A stretch of 64,000 bases of DNA from Chitinophaga flava (GTDB taxonomy: Bacteria; Bacteroidota; Bacteroidia; Chitinophagales; Chitinophagaceae): NCBI RefSeq assembly GCF_003308995.1, contig NZ_QFFJ01000002.1, forward strand, positions 2,046,001 through 2,110,000, given 5' to 3'. The notes beneath the pieces were generated by a model that searched no databases, was not told the DNA's origin, and saw only the letters and a list, made by a program, of their open reading frames with translations. This document shows positions 27,019 through 36,619 of this stretch, piece by piece (position 1 is the stretch's first letter; the number at the start of each line of letters is the position of its first letter). Position numbers and translations under genes: made by a program.

Positions 27019-28005
27019 ATGTACGAAGTACCTTATCATAAGGAAGAACTGTCTCAATACAGTTTCCTCGTCACCGGGGGAGCCGGTTTCATCGGCTCCA
27101 ACCTGGTGGAATACCTGATGAAATACAAAGCGAAGAAAGTAAGGGTGCTGGATAATTTTGCTACCGGCATCCGGGAAAATATCGCCCCGTTCCTTACTGA
27201 TCCTGCATTTGAGCTGATAGAAGGAGATATCCGTAACCTGGATGACTGCCGCAGGGCCGTTGAAGGAATGGATTACGTCTCCCATCAGGCGGCGCTAGGA
27301 TCTGTACCACGCTCTATCAACGACCCGATTACCACCAATGAAGTCAATATCAGTGGTTTTCTTAATATGCTGGTAGCAGCAAGGGATGCAGGGGTGAAAC
27401 GTTTCGTATATGCGGCCAGTTCCAGCACCTATGGCGATCATCCTGGTCTGCCTAAAGTAGAGGAGCTGATAGGTAATCCTTTATCGCCTTACGCCGTTAC
27501 CAAATATGTAAACGAGCTGTATGCAAACGTATTCTCCAGAGTATACGATTTTCATGCAATAGGACTGCGGTATTTCAATGTATTCGGTCCCCGCCAGAAT
27601 CCACGCGGGCCCTATGCTGCCGTGATTCCTTTGTTCATGGAAGCGGCTATCCGTAACGAAGCACCGGTGATTAACGGTGACGGGGAAACGAGCAGGGACT
27701 TCACTTTTGTGGAGAACGCCGTACAAGCTAATGTGAAAGCCTTGCTGGCAGACAATATCCGGCAAAGTGAAATCGTCAACATTGCCGCCGGTGAACGTAC
27801 CACCCTCAACCAGTTATGGCAACATATCTGTGCTATCGGTGGTATCGATATAAAACCAGGCTATCAGCCGGAACGCAAAGGTGACGTGAAACACAGCCTG
27901 GCCAATATCAGCAAGGCCGGTCAGTTGATCGGATACCAGCCTGCCTTCACCGTACTGCAAGGGCTGCACATAGCAATGGACTGGTACCGCAACAATACAG
28001 TGTAA
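27019..28005 (+). CDS. UDP-GlcNAc/GlcNAcA 4-epimerase (TviC/WbpP type)
   Basis: 328 residues of the extended SDR family. The nucleotide-binding motif is VTGGAGFIGSNL, and the catalytic elements are SSSTYG and the YAVTK of the YxxxK motif. HQAALGSVPRSINDP is characteristic of the WbpP/TviC epimerases for N-acetylated UDP-sugars. It follows the TviB-like dehydrogenase directly, reproducing the Vi-antigen gene pair. It acts in the cytoplasm on precursor nucleotides. Confidence 0.92.
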   Translation: MYEVPYHKEELSQYSFLVTGGAGFIGSNLVEYLMKYKAKKVRVLDNFATGIRENIAPFLTDPAFELIEGDIRNLDDCRRAVEGMDYVSHQAALGSVPRSINDPITTNEVNISGFLNMLVAARDAGVKRFVYAASSSTYGDHPGLPKVEELIGNPLSPYAVTKYVNELYANVFSRVYDFHAIGLRYFNVFGPRQNPRGPYAAVIPLFMEAAIRNEAPVINGDGETSRDFTFVENAVQANVKALLADNIRQSEIVNIAAGERTTLNQLWQHICAIGGIDIKPGYQPERKGDVKHSLANISKAGQLIGYQPAFTVLQGLHIAMDWYRNNTV

Positions 28006-28016
28006 ATAACCAGGCT

Positions 28017-29162
28017 ATGAGAGTATTGACCATCGTAAGTAAACTGGATATGGGAGGCATCGAAAAAACATTGCTTTCATGCCTGCCCTATCTCAATAAC
28101 GCTGCCATCCGGCTCACCGTTTGCTGTTATGCAAAGGGTGGGCTGCTGGAACAGCAGTATAAAGAAACCGGTGCAGAAATCATTTATTTCAAAAGAAGCA
28201 GGATACCCTTCAACGATGCCGTACAACTCTACAAAATCCTGAAAGAAGGAAAGTATGATGTAGTACACAGCAGGTTTGGTTTTACTTCGGGTGCCTTTGC
28301 ACTGGCCTGCAAATGGTTGTCTATACCATTTATCGTGTCGGTACACAGCGAACGTTATTTCGCCAAACCTAAAAGGGAAAATTCGTTTATTCTGTCTGCC
28401 GCCACCAGGGCTTATCTGGCATTGCACAAACAACTAACGTTGCGTTATGCCACCAGAATCATCGGACATTCAAAAACAAACCTGCAATACTATACGGCCA
28501 ACAGGCCCGCATCCGATAAGTTTCAGCTGATATACAACGGCATCGATTTCTCGAAACTGGCAGGCAACTCGCCGGAACTCGGCGATGAAGTGGCACAGTT
28601 TGTGGCAGATAGCAACTGCACCTTCCTGCATATCGGCAGTTTCAGGGAACCTAAAAATCATCTTTATCTGATCGATTGTTTTAAATCCCTGAACCCGATA
28701 AAGGAAAAATATAAACTGATACTCGTCGGCAACGGCTCTCTGTTTGAACAGGTGAAACGAAAAGTGGCCCTGGAAGGACTCGAAAGCTGTGTATTCTTCG
28801 CCGGTGTAGATCAGAATATCACTAAATACCTGCTGATAGCTGACCTGTTTTTCTTCCCTTCTATTTACGAAGGATTAGGAAATGTACTGATAGAAGCTCA
28901 ATTCATGAAAGTACCGGTATGTGCTTCGGGCTTGCAGCCACATCATGAAGCCACGCACGAATACTATCATCAGTATTTCTTTGACCCGTATGATGTAGCA
29001 GATGGTAGCAATAAACTGAAAAACATTATTCGCCATATTCGTACCAACAGCATTGGAGAAGACGTAACAGTGCGGGCGCAACAATTTGTAATGGAAAATT
29101 TTACCATCGAACGGATGGCGGGAAACCTGGCAACAGTGTATAAGACAATAGGCCATCAATAA
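28017..29162 (+). CDS. GT4-family glycosyltransferase
   Basis: 381 residues with the two-domain GT-B fold. The N-terminus MRVLTIVSKLDMGGIEKTL has the GGxE acceptor-side motif, and the C-terminal half has LHIGSFREPKNH, LILVGNGSL and FFPSIYEGLGNVLIEAQ, the donor-binding EX7E-type motif. It adds one sugar of the repeat unit on the cytoplasmic face of the inner membrane. Donor and acceptor cannot be read. It starts 11 bp after the epimerase gene. Confidence 0.9.
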   Translation: MRVLTIVSKLDMGGIEKTLLSCLPYLNNAAIRLTVCCYAKGGLLEQQYKETGAEIIYFKRSRIPFNDAVQLYKILKEGKYDVVHSRFGFTSGAFALACKWLSIPFIVSVHSERYFAKPKRENSFILSAATRAYLALHKQLTLRYATRIIGHSKTNLQYYTANRPASDKFQLIYNGIDFSKLAGNSPELGDEVAQFVADSNCTFLHIGSFREPKNHLYLIDCFKSLNPIKEKYKLILVGNGSLFEQVKRKVALEGLESCVFFAGVDQNITKYLLIADLFFFPSIYEGLGNVLIEAQFMKVPVCASGLQPHHEATHEYYHQYFFDPYDVADGSNKLKNIIRHIRTNSIGEDVTVRAQQFVMENFTIERMAGNLATVYKTIGHQ

Positions 29163-29206
29163 CCATATCGCCTGTTGTAACTAACCATATAATTCTTTAT
29201 TGAAAA

Positions 29207-30517
29207 GTGCCTAAGAATTCTTTTATCAAAGACCTTGCTAGTGTATTCACCAGCAGAGTGGCTTCTCTTGTACTGGGATTGGGTACCTCTATCGTTACGG
29301 CGAGGTATCTGGGTCCTGAAGGCAACGGGATAAGCGCCGCACTACTGGTATATCCGAGCCTTTTTATGGCCATCGGTGCACTGGGTGTACAACAGTCCAC
29401 CACCTACTTCGTCGGACAGGAAAAATATGATATCAAGGAGGTATATGGCGCCGTACTGGCTACATGGATCTTCACCAGCCTTTTCGGTATCATCAGCAGC
29501 TTCCTGCTGATCAAATACTTCACCAAAGGCGACTATCCGAATATCCTTATTTTCTGGGCGTTGGCAGCGATTCCTTTTTCGCTGTATACTACCTACAGCT
29601 CCGGTATCTTTCTCGGACAACAGAATGTGAAAGCCTTCAACCGGATCAACTGGGTACCGGCTATTATCAATCTGGTATTTACTTTTTTGCTCACCGGTAT
29701 TTTTCACTTCGGCGTGGCAGGCTCTATGGCGGCCACTTTCCTGGGGGTATTCTTTCTGTCGTTTTTGGTGGTGGTGAATATCCGGAAAATCATTCCGGTA
29801 AGACCCCGCTTCAATGGAAAAATTATCAAAGGGCTGCTAAGTTTAGGCGTGATCTATGCCGGCACTACACTGATCGCCAGTCTCAACTACAAGGTAGATG
29901 TGGTGCTGCTGGAAAAATGGTCCAATGCCTATGAGCTGGGGATCTATTCCAAAGGTGCAGTGCTGGTGGAGATGTTGTGGCAGATACCGGCTATTCTGAG
30001 CACCATCATTTTCTCGCGAAGTGCTGGTGCAAAAGATCCGGGGGAGTTTTCGCTCAAAGTATGCCGCCTGCTGCGTTTTGCGCTCATTCTCATTCTTGTG
30101 ATCGCAATCGCTTTTTATTGCCTGTCGGATTTTGTGATTGGCCTGATGTATGGCCCTGCTTTTGCAGAAAGCTCTAAAGTGCTGAAAATACTGATGCCGG
30201 GCGTATTGTTGATGATCATCTACAAAGTGTTGTATATGGACATCGCAGGTAAAGGAAAGCCCTGGATGTCGATGGAAGCAATGATTCCCGCTGTAATTGC
30301 GAATGTACTACTCAATTACTGGTGGATACCCAGGTATGGCGCCAGCGGCTCTGCTATGGCTTCTACGGTAAGTTATTCCATCGCAGCGCTGGTATTCCTG
30401 GTACTGTATTCGGTACATACACGTATTCCTGTAAAACAAATATTTACATATACGAGGGAAGACAAAGCATTTGCAATGGCTATTGTAACAAAGTTCAGGA
30501 AGAAAATTTCAAAATAG
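29207..30517 (+). CDS. Wzx-type oligosaccharide flippase
   Basis: 436 residues with about 12-14 hydrophobic helices, of the MATE/MOP superfamily. The N-terminal TARYLGPEGNGISAALLVYPSLF is typical of polysaccharide flippases. The start is GTG 29207, since no nearby ATG fits. It moves lipid-linked repeat units across the inner membrane for polymerisation, and its presence shows that the locus uses the Wzx/Wzy pathway. Assignment rests on membrane topology and context. Confidence 0.88.
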   Translation: MPKNSFIKDLASVFTSRVASLVLGLGTSIVTARYLGPEGNGISAALLVYPSLFMAIGALGVQQSTTYFVGQEKYDIKEVYGAVLATWIFTSLFGIISSFLLIKYFTKGDYPNILIFWALAAIPFSLYTTYSSGIFLGQQNVKAFNRINWVPAIINLVFTFLLTGIFHFGVAGSMAATFLGVFFLSFLVVVNIRKIIPVRPRFNGKIIKGLLSLGVIYAGTTLIASLNYKVDVVLLEKWSNAYELGIYSKGAVLVEMLWQIPAILSTIIFSRSAGAKDPGEFSLKVCRLLRFALILILVIAIAFYCLSDFVIGLMYGPAFAESSKVLKILMPGVLLMIIYKVLYMDIAGKGKPWMSMEAMIPAVIANVLLNYWWIPRYGASGSAMASTVSYSIAALVFLVLYSVHTRIPVKQIFTYTREDKAFAMAIVTKFRKKISK

Positions 30518-30545
30518 GTAAACCTTTAAATGTTTGTTGGTTGTT

Positions 30546-31787
30546 ATGGTGAAAGCGTTGGACATAAATATGAAAACATACAAGCCCATTGCCTGGGCAT
30601 TGGCGCTGGTACTGTTGATTTCCTGCTCTCCATTCTTCAGTATGGGCGGTAACGCAGCCTACCTGATATTGGGTTCAACCGGCATCTATTTTATGTTGTT
30701 TGCCAATTGCCTGGCACATCGTCAGGCCCGTTTGACCAACCAGAATCTGAATTGTTTTATCATATCGTTTATTTTGTTGTTGTACCTGTTTTTCCCCATA
30801 CGGCAGTATGATAGGATTGTGGTGGCTGCCGTATGGTTACTGGTATTCCTCACCGTTATTATGCTGGACACAGTCGTGTTGCTGATGGCCGCCAGATACT
30901 TTGCAGACATCATCTTTGTCATTGCCTTGCTGGCCTTGCTGGTAATTGTGATAAAACTCATCGGAATAGACCTGCCGTATTATCCTTATGAAACAGGTGC
31001 TACAGGCTCCAAATCGATGTTTTATATCTACCCCGGCACTGCGGTGTTGCAGGGACAGGAATATCAGGTATTTGGCCGTTCCCTGTTCCGTGTCAGCGGT
31101 ATTTTTTCGGAGCCTGGGCATTTCGGAATGATCTCTGCTATTGTATTGTTTATGAACCCGGAGGTGCTGAGCAAAAAGAAGCGGATCGTAATCACTTGTG
31201 CTGCACTGCTGACGCTTTCGATGGGCTTTTATGTACTGTTTGCAGGTTTGTGTATGTACCGCTTTCGCTTTTCGCAAAAACAGGTAGTAGGTATGATAGT
31301 GTTGATGGTAGTAGGTTTTATCGTGATATCAGTATTGCCTGCCGATTTCCTGGACCGCTTTTTCCTGAACAAGGTAAGTACCAATCAGGATGTACTGGAT
31401 GCCAGGACCAGCGCGGAGTTCTCCCGCTTCTATGACCATTATACCCGCTATCGGATCAATCTTTTCGGTGGTGGCAGAACCATCACGGAAAATTTTGAAG
31501 TAACATCTTCCGATTATCGTTCTTTCTTGTTGAAATATGGACTGGCAGGGATTGTATTGTATGTAGTATGGTTTTTTGTGATGACTTACAAGAGAAAACA
31601 GAAGTTTGTACTGTTATCATTTTTCTTTTTTGCTGTCGTATTTGTACATCGCTCCTGGTTGGTAGACTACCTGATATTTTTGTTTGCTGTATACTTTATT
31701 CCGATATCCTATGAATTAGCAATATTGCCCAAAAGCAGGCAGAGCACGGAGCCGCAGGACAATGACCTGCACTGGTATCCGGGCTGA
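30546..31787 (+). CDS. Wzy-like O-antigen/exopolysaccharide polymerase
   Basis: 413 residues from ATG 30546 (ATG 30570 and TTG 30534 are alternatives). It has about 10-11 hydrophobic segments and a longer periplasmic loop containing FRVSGIFSEPGHFGMI, a motif common in Wzy/O-antigen ligase-like proteins. Sequence identity in this family is always low, so the call rests on topology, that motif and its place right after the flippase. It would join repeat units at the periplasmic face. Confidence 0.8.
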   Translation: MVKALDINMKTYKPIAWALALVLLISCSPFFSMGGNAAYLILGSTGIYFMLFANCLAHRQARLTNQNLNCFIISFILLLYLFFPIRQYDRIVVAAVWLLVFLTVIMLDTVVLLMAARYFADIIFVIALLALLVIVIKLIGIDLPYYPYETGATGSKSMFYIYPGTAVLQGQEYQVFGRSLFRVSGIFSEPGHFGMISAIVLFMNPEVLSKKKRIVITCAALLTLSMGFYVLFAGLCMYRFRFSQKQVVGMIVLMVVGFIVISVLPADFLDRFFLNKVSTNQDVLDARTSAEFSRFYDHYTRYRINLFGGGRTITENFEVTSSDYRSFLLKYGLAGIVLYVVWFFVMTYKRKQKFVLLSFFFFAVVFVHRSWLVDYLIFLFAVYFIPISYELAILPKSRQSTEPQDNDLHWYPG

Positions 31788-31847
31788 TGCCGGGTATATA
31801 TAAACAGATTGAGAAAAACCGATTGTTAACAGTTAAATGTTAAAGAG

Positions 31848-33074
31848 ATGACCATGTCCAGATCTGGCGCCCTCTTATGCGGCCTTGCCATGTATGCCAT
31901 GTCCTGTATGGCACAGGGTGGCGACATCGATTACAACGGAAAGAAGTTTGTCTTCAGTACTGTGCCCGCACAGTACAATCACACGTCATCCGCCACCATG
32001 GCTGCAATAGTCAATGCGGGCATACGTGCAGCCGTAGACCTCACCACGCTGTTGCCGCCAGGATATAAAAAAGACGGTACCGTGGATTATACCGACTATC
32101 TGCAAAACGGCCTCGATAAAAACAGGGATGTGGTATTCCCTGATTTTCCAGTGCTGATCAGCAGTAAGGGGCTCACCGTCAGCAGCAATGCCAATCTGTA
32201 TTTTAAGCCCAACTCCAAACTGATCATGCAGCCCAATAATCTGGAAAAATTCGAGATACTGCGCCTGCATGGTGTCAATAATGTCAAGATCTACAATGCT
32301 TGCCTGATAGGCGATCGCAACGATCATCAGGGTACTGTTGGCGAACATGGCATGGGCATCGCTATTCGTTCAGCCAAAGACGTTAGTATCTATAGTCCGC
32401 GTATCTCCAACTGCTGGGGCGATGGCATATACATAGGCTGGCGTACCCGCGATGTGGTGAATGATCATTATATCCCCAGTGAAAACATCAATATCTACAA
32501 TGGTCTGTTGGATTACAACCGTAGAAACGGTATCTCCATCGTCTGCGGCCGTAATATCAATATCCGCAATACTACTATTGCCAACACTTACGGCACCTTG
32601 CCCATGAGTGGTATTGATATTGAACCCAATGAACCAAAAGATGTCATCAATAACATCACCATCGACAGCGTGACCACCTACAACAATGCAAGGGATGGCA
32701 TACTGATCGTACTCACCAGACTGCCCAGCGCCAGCAGCAGCGTGAATACAAATATTGTGATCAAAGACCATCTGGATGATAAGTCCTACAGCGCTTTCCG
32801 CCTGGGCTCCGGCTTCCGTAAAACAGACCGCGAGATGACCGGTCAGATCTCCGTGATCAATCCGGTTTGGAAAAATAATGAAACGCCTTTCCGCTACCGT
32901 AACAACTATCAGATGCTGCCGGTAACCGAACTTAAAAATATCCGCGTGATAGGGTCCTCGCCAGGTGTACAGACTTTCAGCTCACCGGCACAGAGCGCAG
33001 CGGGTCAGGAAGCAGTGAAGAAAATCAAAGCAGGTTTGAGCAGGGAAAATAAAATCAGAATAGAAGATAAATAA
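31848..33074 (+). CDS. Secreted right-handed parallel beta-helix protein (polysaccharide lyase/hydrolase-like)
   Basis: 408 residues with a signal peptide ending CMAQ. Residues ~95-330 are built of short repeats such as VNNVKIYNACLIGDRND, KDVSIYSPRISNCWGDGIYI and RNINIRNTTIAN, the pattern of a right-handed beta-helix. I see no unambiguous catalytic triad of pectate lyase or GH28, so the activity is open. Its place between polymerase and glycosyltransferase suggests trimming, modifying or degrading the polymer in the periplasm or outside the cell. An ATG at 31854 is an equally good start. Confidence 0.82.
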   Translation: MTMSRSGALLCGLAMYAMSCMAQGGDIDYNGKKFVFSTVPAQYNHTSSATMAAIVNAGIRAAVDLTTLLPPGYKKDGTVDYTDYLQNGLDKNRDVVFPDFPVLISSKGLTVSSNANLYFKPNSKLIMQPNNLEKFEILRLHGVNNVKIYNACLIGDRNDHQGTVGEHGMGIAIRSAKDVSIYSPRISNCWGDGIYIGWRTRDVVNDHYIPSENINIYNGLLDYNRRNGISIVCGRNINIRNTTIANTYGTLPMSGIDIEPNEPKDVINNITIDSVTTYNNARDGILIVLTRLPSASSSVNTNIVIKDHLDDKSYSAFRLGSGFRKTDREMTGQISVINPVWKNNETPFRYRNNYQMLPVTELKNIRVIGSSPGVQTFSSPAQSAAGQEAVKKIKAGLSRENKIRIEDK

Positions 33075-33096
33075 ATAATCAAGGAGAAAAATAATT

Positions 33097-34245
33097 ATGG
33101 CAAAACTGCTTGTACATGCATGGGTGGTGCACAGGGATAAAGGAAGGTACTATTTGCCTTATACTCACTGGGTGTATCTGAAGGAGATCGTAAAATATTA
33201 TGAGGAAGTATGTCTGCTGTCACCTGTTCAGCAGCATAAGGAGAAAGGTGGCAATGCACTCATGGATATCGGCTGTTTCGATAACGTAAAAGTATATGCG
33301 TTACCGTATTCCGGCAGTTATATGCGTGCTATTCCACATTTCCCGGCTTACCTCAATGCATACCGCAAACTAAAGGATTATGATGAAGTATATGCCCGTT
33401 ATCCGGTGCCGTTCGGCTGGTTAGGAAAGTTCTTTTTCAAGGGAAAGAAACGGATTATTCATTTTGTAGGCGACCCGGTAGACGCAGCTAAAACCAACCC
33501 CAATTTCAGCCGGCTGAAGAAGTTTACCATGATTACCTTTTTCATGCCAGAACATTCAGCCTATATGTGGGCTTGTAAAGGAGCACAGGTTTTTACCAAT
33601 GGTCATCATCTCAGAGAAAAATTATCCGGCTGGGGAGTTCATGCAAAGGCAGTGATTTCCTCCACACTCAATGATGCCGATTTCTATACAAGGGAAATCA
33701 CCGGTATCACAGACGACGGGCCGAAACTGTTGTACGTAGGCTATCTGCGTAAAGCAAAAGGAGTGGAGACCGTCATCCGTTCTTTCCAGATCGTTCAAAG
33801 GAAATACCCCGGCTCCCGCCTCACCGTGGTGGGTTCCGGCGAGTTTGAAAGGGAGCTGAAAGACCTCGCCGCCGTATTGCACCTGGACGGGCATATACAT
33901 TTTGCAGGACATGTCGACAATAGGCAGGAACTGAACAGTATCCTGCGTTCGCACGATATCTTCTGTTTTGCCAGCCTGTCTGAAGGATCTCCCCGTGTGA
34001 TCCTCGAAGCCATGGCCAACAGTCTGGCGGTGGTAAGCACGCCGGTAGGCTCTTTACCTAATGTATTTGAAGACAAACAGGAAATACTGTTCGCTGATTT
34101 TAATGACCATGAAGCCTTTTATCAAAAGGTGGATACCCTGGTGAAAGACCGCACACTGATGCAACAGCTAAGCCATAACGCCTATACGAAAGTAAAAGGA
34201 TTTACTATAGAAGGATTTATTAAAAGTATTTTTCATGAGGGTTAA
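33097..34245 (+). CDS. GT4-family glycosyltransferase
   Basis: 382 residues. The C-terminal donor domain is clear: LLYVGYLRKAKGVETVIRSF, LTVVGSGEFERELK, and FCFASLSEGSPRVILEAMAN with the two glutamates of the EX7E motif. The N-terminal half is divergent. It probably adds one sugar to the repeat unit. Its end overlaps the next start by 11 bp, indicating translational coupling to the acyltransferase. Confidence 0.9.
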   Translation: MAKLLVHAWVVHRDKGRYYLPYTHWVYLKEIVKYYEEVCLLSPVQQHKEKGGNALMDIGCFDNVKVYALPYSGSYMRAIPHFPAYLNAYRKLKDYDEVYARYPVPFGWLGKFFFKGKKRIIHFVGDPVDAAKTNPNFSRLKKFTMITFFMPEHSAYMWACKGAQVFTNGHHLREKLSGWGVHAKAVISSTLNDADFYTREITGITDDGPKLLYVGYLRKAKGVETVIRSFQIVQRKYPGSRLTVVGSGEFERELKDLAAVLHLDGHIHFAGHVDNRQELNSILRSHDIFCFASLSEGSPRVILEAMANSLAVVSTPVGSLPNVFEDKQEILFADFNDHEAFYQKVDTLVKDRTLMQQLSHNAYTKVKGFTIEGFIKSIFHEG

Positions 34246-34744
34246 AATATCTATCCTATACTCCTGGCTGGTGAAGGTGACCACCTTCCTGTTGCCTAAT
34301 ATCCCTTTATTCATGCGTTTCAGGGGATTCCTGTATTCGCTGATGATGAAAAGCTGTGGCCGTAACTTCCAGATAACGTCAACGGCTGTACTGAATTCAC
34401 TGTCTGGCCTGGAAGTAGGAAACAATGTATATATCGCGCATCACACCGTAGTGATTGGTATCGATATCAGAATAGGGGATGAAGTGATTGTCGGGCCTAA
34501 CTGTATTATATCATCCGGTAACCATACCTTTTTAAATAACTCCTACCGTTATGGTAAATCATTACGGCGGCCGGTCAAAATAGGCGCGGGGTCCTGGATT
34601 GCAGGCAACTGCTCAGTGCTCGGTGGGAGCATCCTGCCGGAACGTTCCATCCTGGGAGCCGGCGCTGTACTCAATAAAAAATACGAGGAAGCAGATGGGT
34701 TGTATGGAGGCATTCCGGCAGTATTCATAAAAAAAATGCGATGA
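34235..34744 (+). CDS. Left-handed beta-helix acyltransferase (WcaF/maltose-acetyltransferase type)
   Basis: 169 residues with hexapeptide repeats (VGNNVYIAHHTVVIGIDIRI, then IGAGSWIAGNCSVLGG). The catalytic-type histidine occurs in SSGNHTF. Such trimeric enzymes transfer acetyl or another acyl group from CoA to sugars. It differs from PglD-type enzymes, which have an N-terminal Rossmann-like domain, so it more likely O-acetylates the glycan than N-acetylates a UDP-4-amino sugar. It overlaps genes on both sides (11 and 4 bp). Confidence 0.88.
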   Translation: MRVKISILYSWLVKVTTFLLPNIPLFMRFRGFLYSLMMKSCGRNFQITSTAVLNSLSGLEVGNNVYIAHHTVVIGIDIRIGDEVIVGPNCIISSGNHTFLNNSYRYGKSLRRPVKIGAGSWIAGNCSVLGGSILPERSILGAGAVLNKKYEEADGLYGGIPAVFIKKMR

Positions 34745-35964
34745 GAATACTTTATATACATCAATATTTTGCAATGCCCGCCTCCTCCGGCGGTACCCGT
34801 TCCTATGATCTCGCTACGCAGTTTGTGAAAGCCGGTCACAAGGTAGTAGTGGTGACAACCAGCTCTTTCCTGCGCCAGTACACTTTTACAGATACCTGGA
34901 CCGTAATGGAGGAAGATGGTATTGAACTACATGTGCTGAACCTGGAATACAGCAACAAGATGGGCTTCGCTAAAAGAGCGCTCACCTTCATGCAATTTGT
35001 GGTGAAGTCTACTCTCCGGGTATTAAAACTAAAAGGTGATGTGGTGCTGGCTACCAGCACGCCCATTACCATCGCTTTACCTGCTATGATAAAGCGCTCC
35101 CTGCATAAAGTACCCTTCATCTTTGAAGTGCGTGACGTATGGCCGGAAGTGCCGGTAGCCATGGGTATCATCAACAACAGAATGCTGGTAAAGCTGCTCA
35201 ACAGATTTGAGAAACGCATCTATAAAAAGGCCGCGCATATCGTACCGCTGTCTGATGATATGAAAAAATCCATTGAACAGCGTACTTCCGTTCCCGTTAG
35301 GAAGATATCGGTCATCCCCAATATATCGGAGGTGGTGCGCTTCGGGAAATATGATGCCGGTAAAAGTATCCTCAGCGGCCTGCTGGGCTTTACACCACAG
35401 AAAACGGTACTGTATGCCGGAACGCTGGGCATGGTCAATGGCCTGAAATACCTGGTAGACCTGGCAGTATGTATGAAAAAGCTGGATGATACTGTGGTGT
35501 TTGTTGTGTTTGGAGATGGTATGGAGAAAACACAGCTGATGCAATATGCAGCGGAGCTAGGTGTGCTGAACACTAACCTTTGGTTCTTTGATCCGGTCCC
35601 TAAATCGCAGCTGGCACAGCTTTATTACGAATGCACCATAGCCAGTTCTTTTGTAATCCCGGTGCCGGAGTTGTGGGCTAATTCAGCCAATAAGTTTTTT
35701 GATTGCCTCGCCGCCGGCCGACCTGTTTTAATCAACCACCGCGGCTGGCAGGCCCATGTAATCGAACAGGAAAACGTGGGCTTTGTGATGCATTATGATG
35801 TGGCCGACATGCCGGTGGAAGCCCGGCGTTTTGCGGAATATATCAATGATAAAGCCCTGTTGCAACAACAACAGGTGAAAGCCAAAATGCTGGCCCAACA
35901 GCGGTATTCGCTGGATATCGCCGCCGGCACTTACCTGAAAATCCTGGACAATGTTGTATCGTAA
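34741..35964 (+). CDS. GT4-family glycosyltransferase (WbuB-like)
   Basis: 407 residues. The start MRILYIHQYFAMPASSGGTR with later PFIFEVRDVWPE is the signature of the WbuB-like subgroup, often FucNAc or related amino-sugar transferases. The donor domain has VLYAGTLGMVNGLKYLVD. ATG 34741 overlaps the previous stop by 4 bp, and its own end overlaps the next gene by 14 bp. Because it sits next to the initiating transferase, it may add the second sugar. Confidence 0.9.
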   Translation: MRILYIHQYFAMPASSGGTRSYDLATQFVKAGHKVVVVTTSSFLRQYTFTDTWTVMEEDGIELHVLNLEYSNKMGFAKRALTFMQFVVKSTLRVLKLKGDVVLATSTPITIALPAMIKRSLHKVPFIFEVRDVWPEVPVAMGIINNRMLVKLLNRFEKRIYKKAAHIVPLSDDMKKSIEQRTSVPVRKISVIPNISEVVRFGKYDAGKSILSGLLGFTPQKTVLYAGTLGMVNGLKYLVDLAVCMKKLDDTVVFVVFGDGMEKTQLMQYAAELGVLNTNLWFFDPVPKSQLAQLYYECTIASSFVIPVPELWANSANKFFDCLAAGRPVLINHRGWQAHVIEQENVGFVMHYDVADMPVEARRFAEYINDKALLQQQQVKAKMLAQQRYSLDIAAGTYLKILDNVVS

Positions 35965-36565
35965 TTTTTTAAAGCGACTGCTCGATATACTCGTTGCATG
36001 CACGGCATTGCTGCTGCTGTCACCGCTGTTTGCGCTGGTCACGGTGTTGCTGTACTTCGCCAACAATGGAAAACCATTCTTCTTACAACCCCGGCCCGGC
36101 AGAAACGGGAAGGTGTTCAGGGTGATTAAATTCAAGACCATGAACGACCGGCGTAATACAGCAGGGGAGCTGTTGCCCGATGCAGACCGGCTTACACCGG
36201 TAGGGGCGTTTGTCCGTAAAACATCATTGGATGAAATTCCGCAGCTGATGAATGTTTTGAAGGGAGATATGAGTTTGATAGGTCCTCGTCCTTTGCTCAT
36301 TGACTATCTGGAACTGTATTCTCCACGCCAGGCACGGCGTCATGAGGTGCGGCCGGGCATTACCGGCTGGGCCCAGGTGAATGGAAGAAACGCCATCAGC
36401 TGGAAGCAGAAGTTTGACCTGGATGTGTGGTATGTAGATCATCTGAGCCTGTTGCTGGATATCAGGATTTTGCTGCTGACGGTCGTCAAGGTATTTAAGT
36501 CAGAAGGTATTTCCCAGCAAGGACATGTATCGTCGGAGAGGTTCACCGGAGAAGTGAATGCCTGA
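35951..36565 (+). CDS. Initiating phosphoglycosyltransferase, short monotopic type (PglC/WcaJ C-domain)
   Basis: 204 residues, the minimal bacterial sugar-transferase domain. A single N-terminal hydrophobic re-entrant helix (LLDILVACTALLLLSPLFAL) is followed by VIKFKTMN, RKTSLDEIPQLMNVLKGDMS with the catalytic Asp-Glu, and LIGPRPLL and RPGITGWAQVNGRN. It transfers a sugar phosphate from a UDP-sugar to undecaprenyl phosphate and so starts repeat-unit assembly. The short form and neighbouring dehydratase and aminotransferase fit use of a UDP-amino-deoxy sugar, but that is inference. Confidence 0.93.
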   Translation: MLYRNFLKRLLDILVACTALLLLSPLFALVTVLLYFANNGKPFFLQPRPGRNGKVFRVIKFKTMNDRRNTAGELLPDADRLTPVGAFVRKTSLDEIPQLMNVLKGDMSLIGPRPLLIDYLELYSPRQARRHEVRPGITGWAQVNGRNAISWKQKFDLDVWYVDHLSLLLDIRILLLTVVKVFKSEGISQQGHVSSERFTGEVNA

Positions 36566-36619
36566 TCAGGTCTGCATCAACATAAACAATCATACCAAGG
36601 ATTATAAAATTTATCAATT

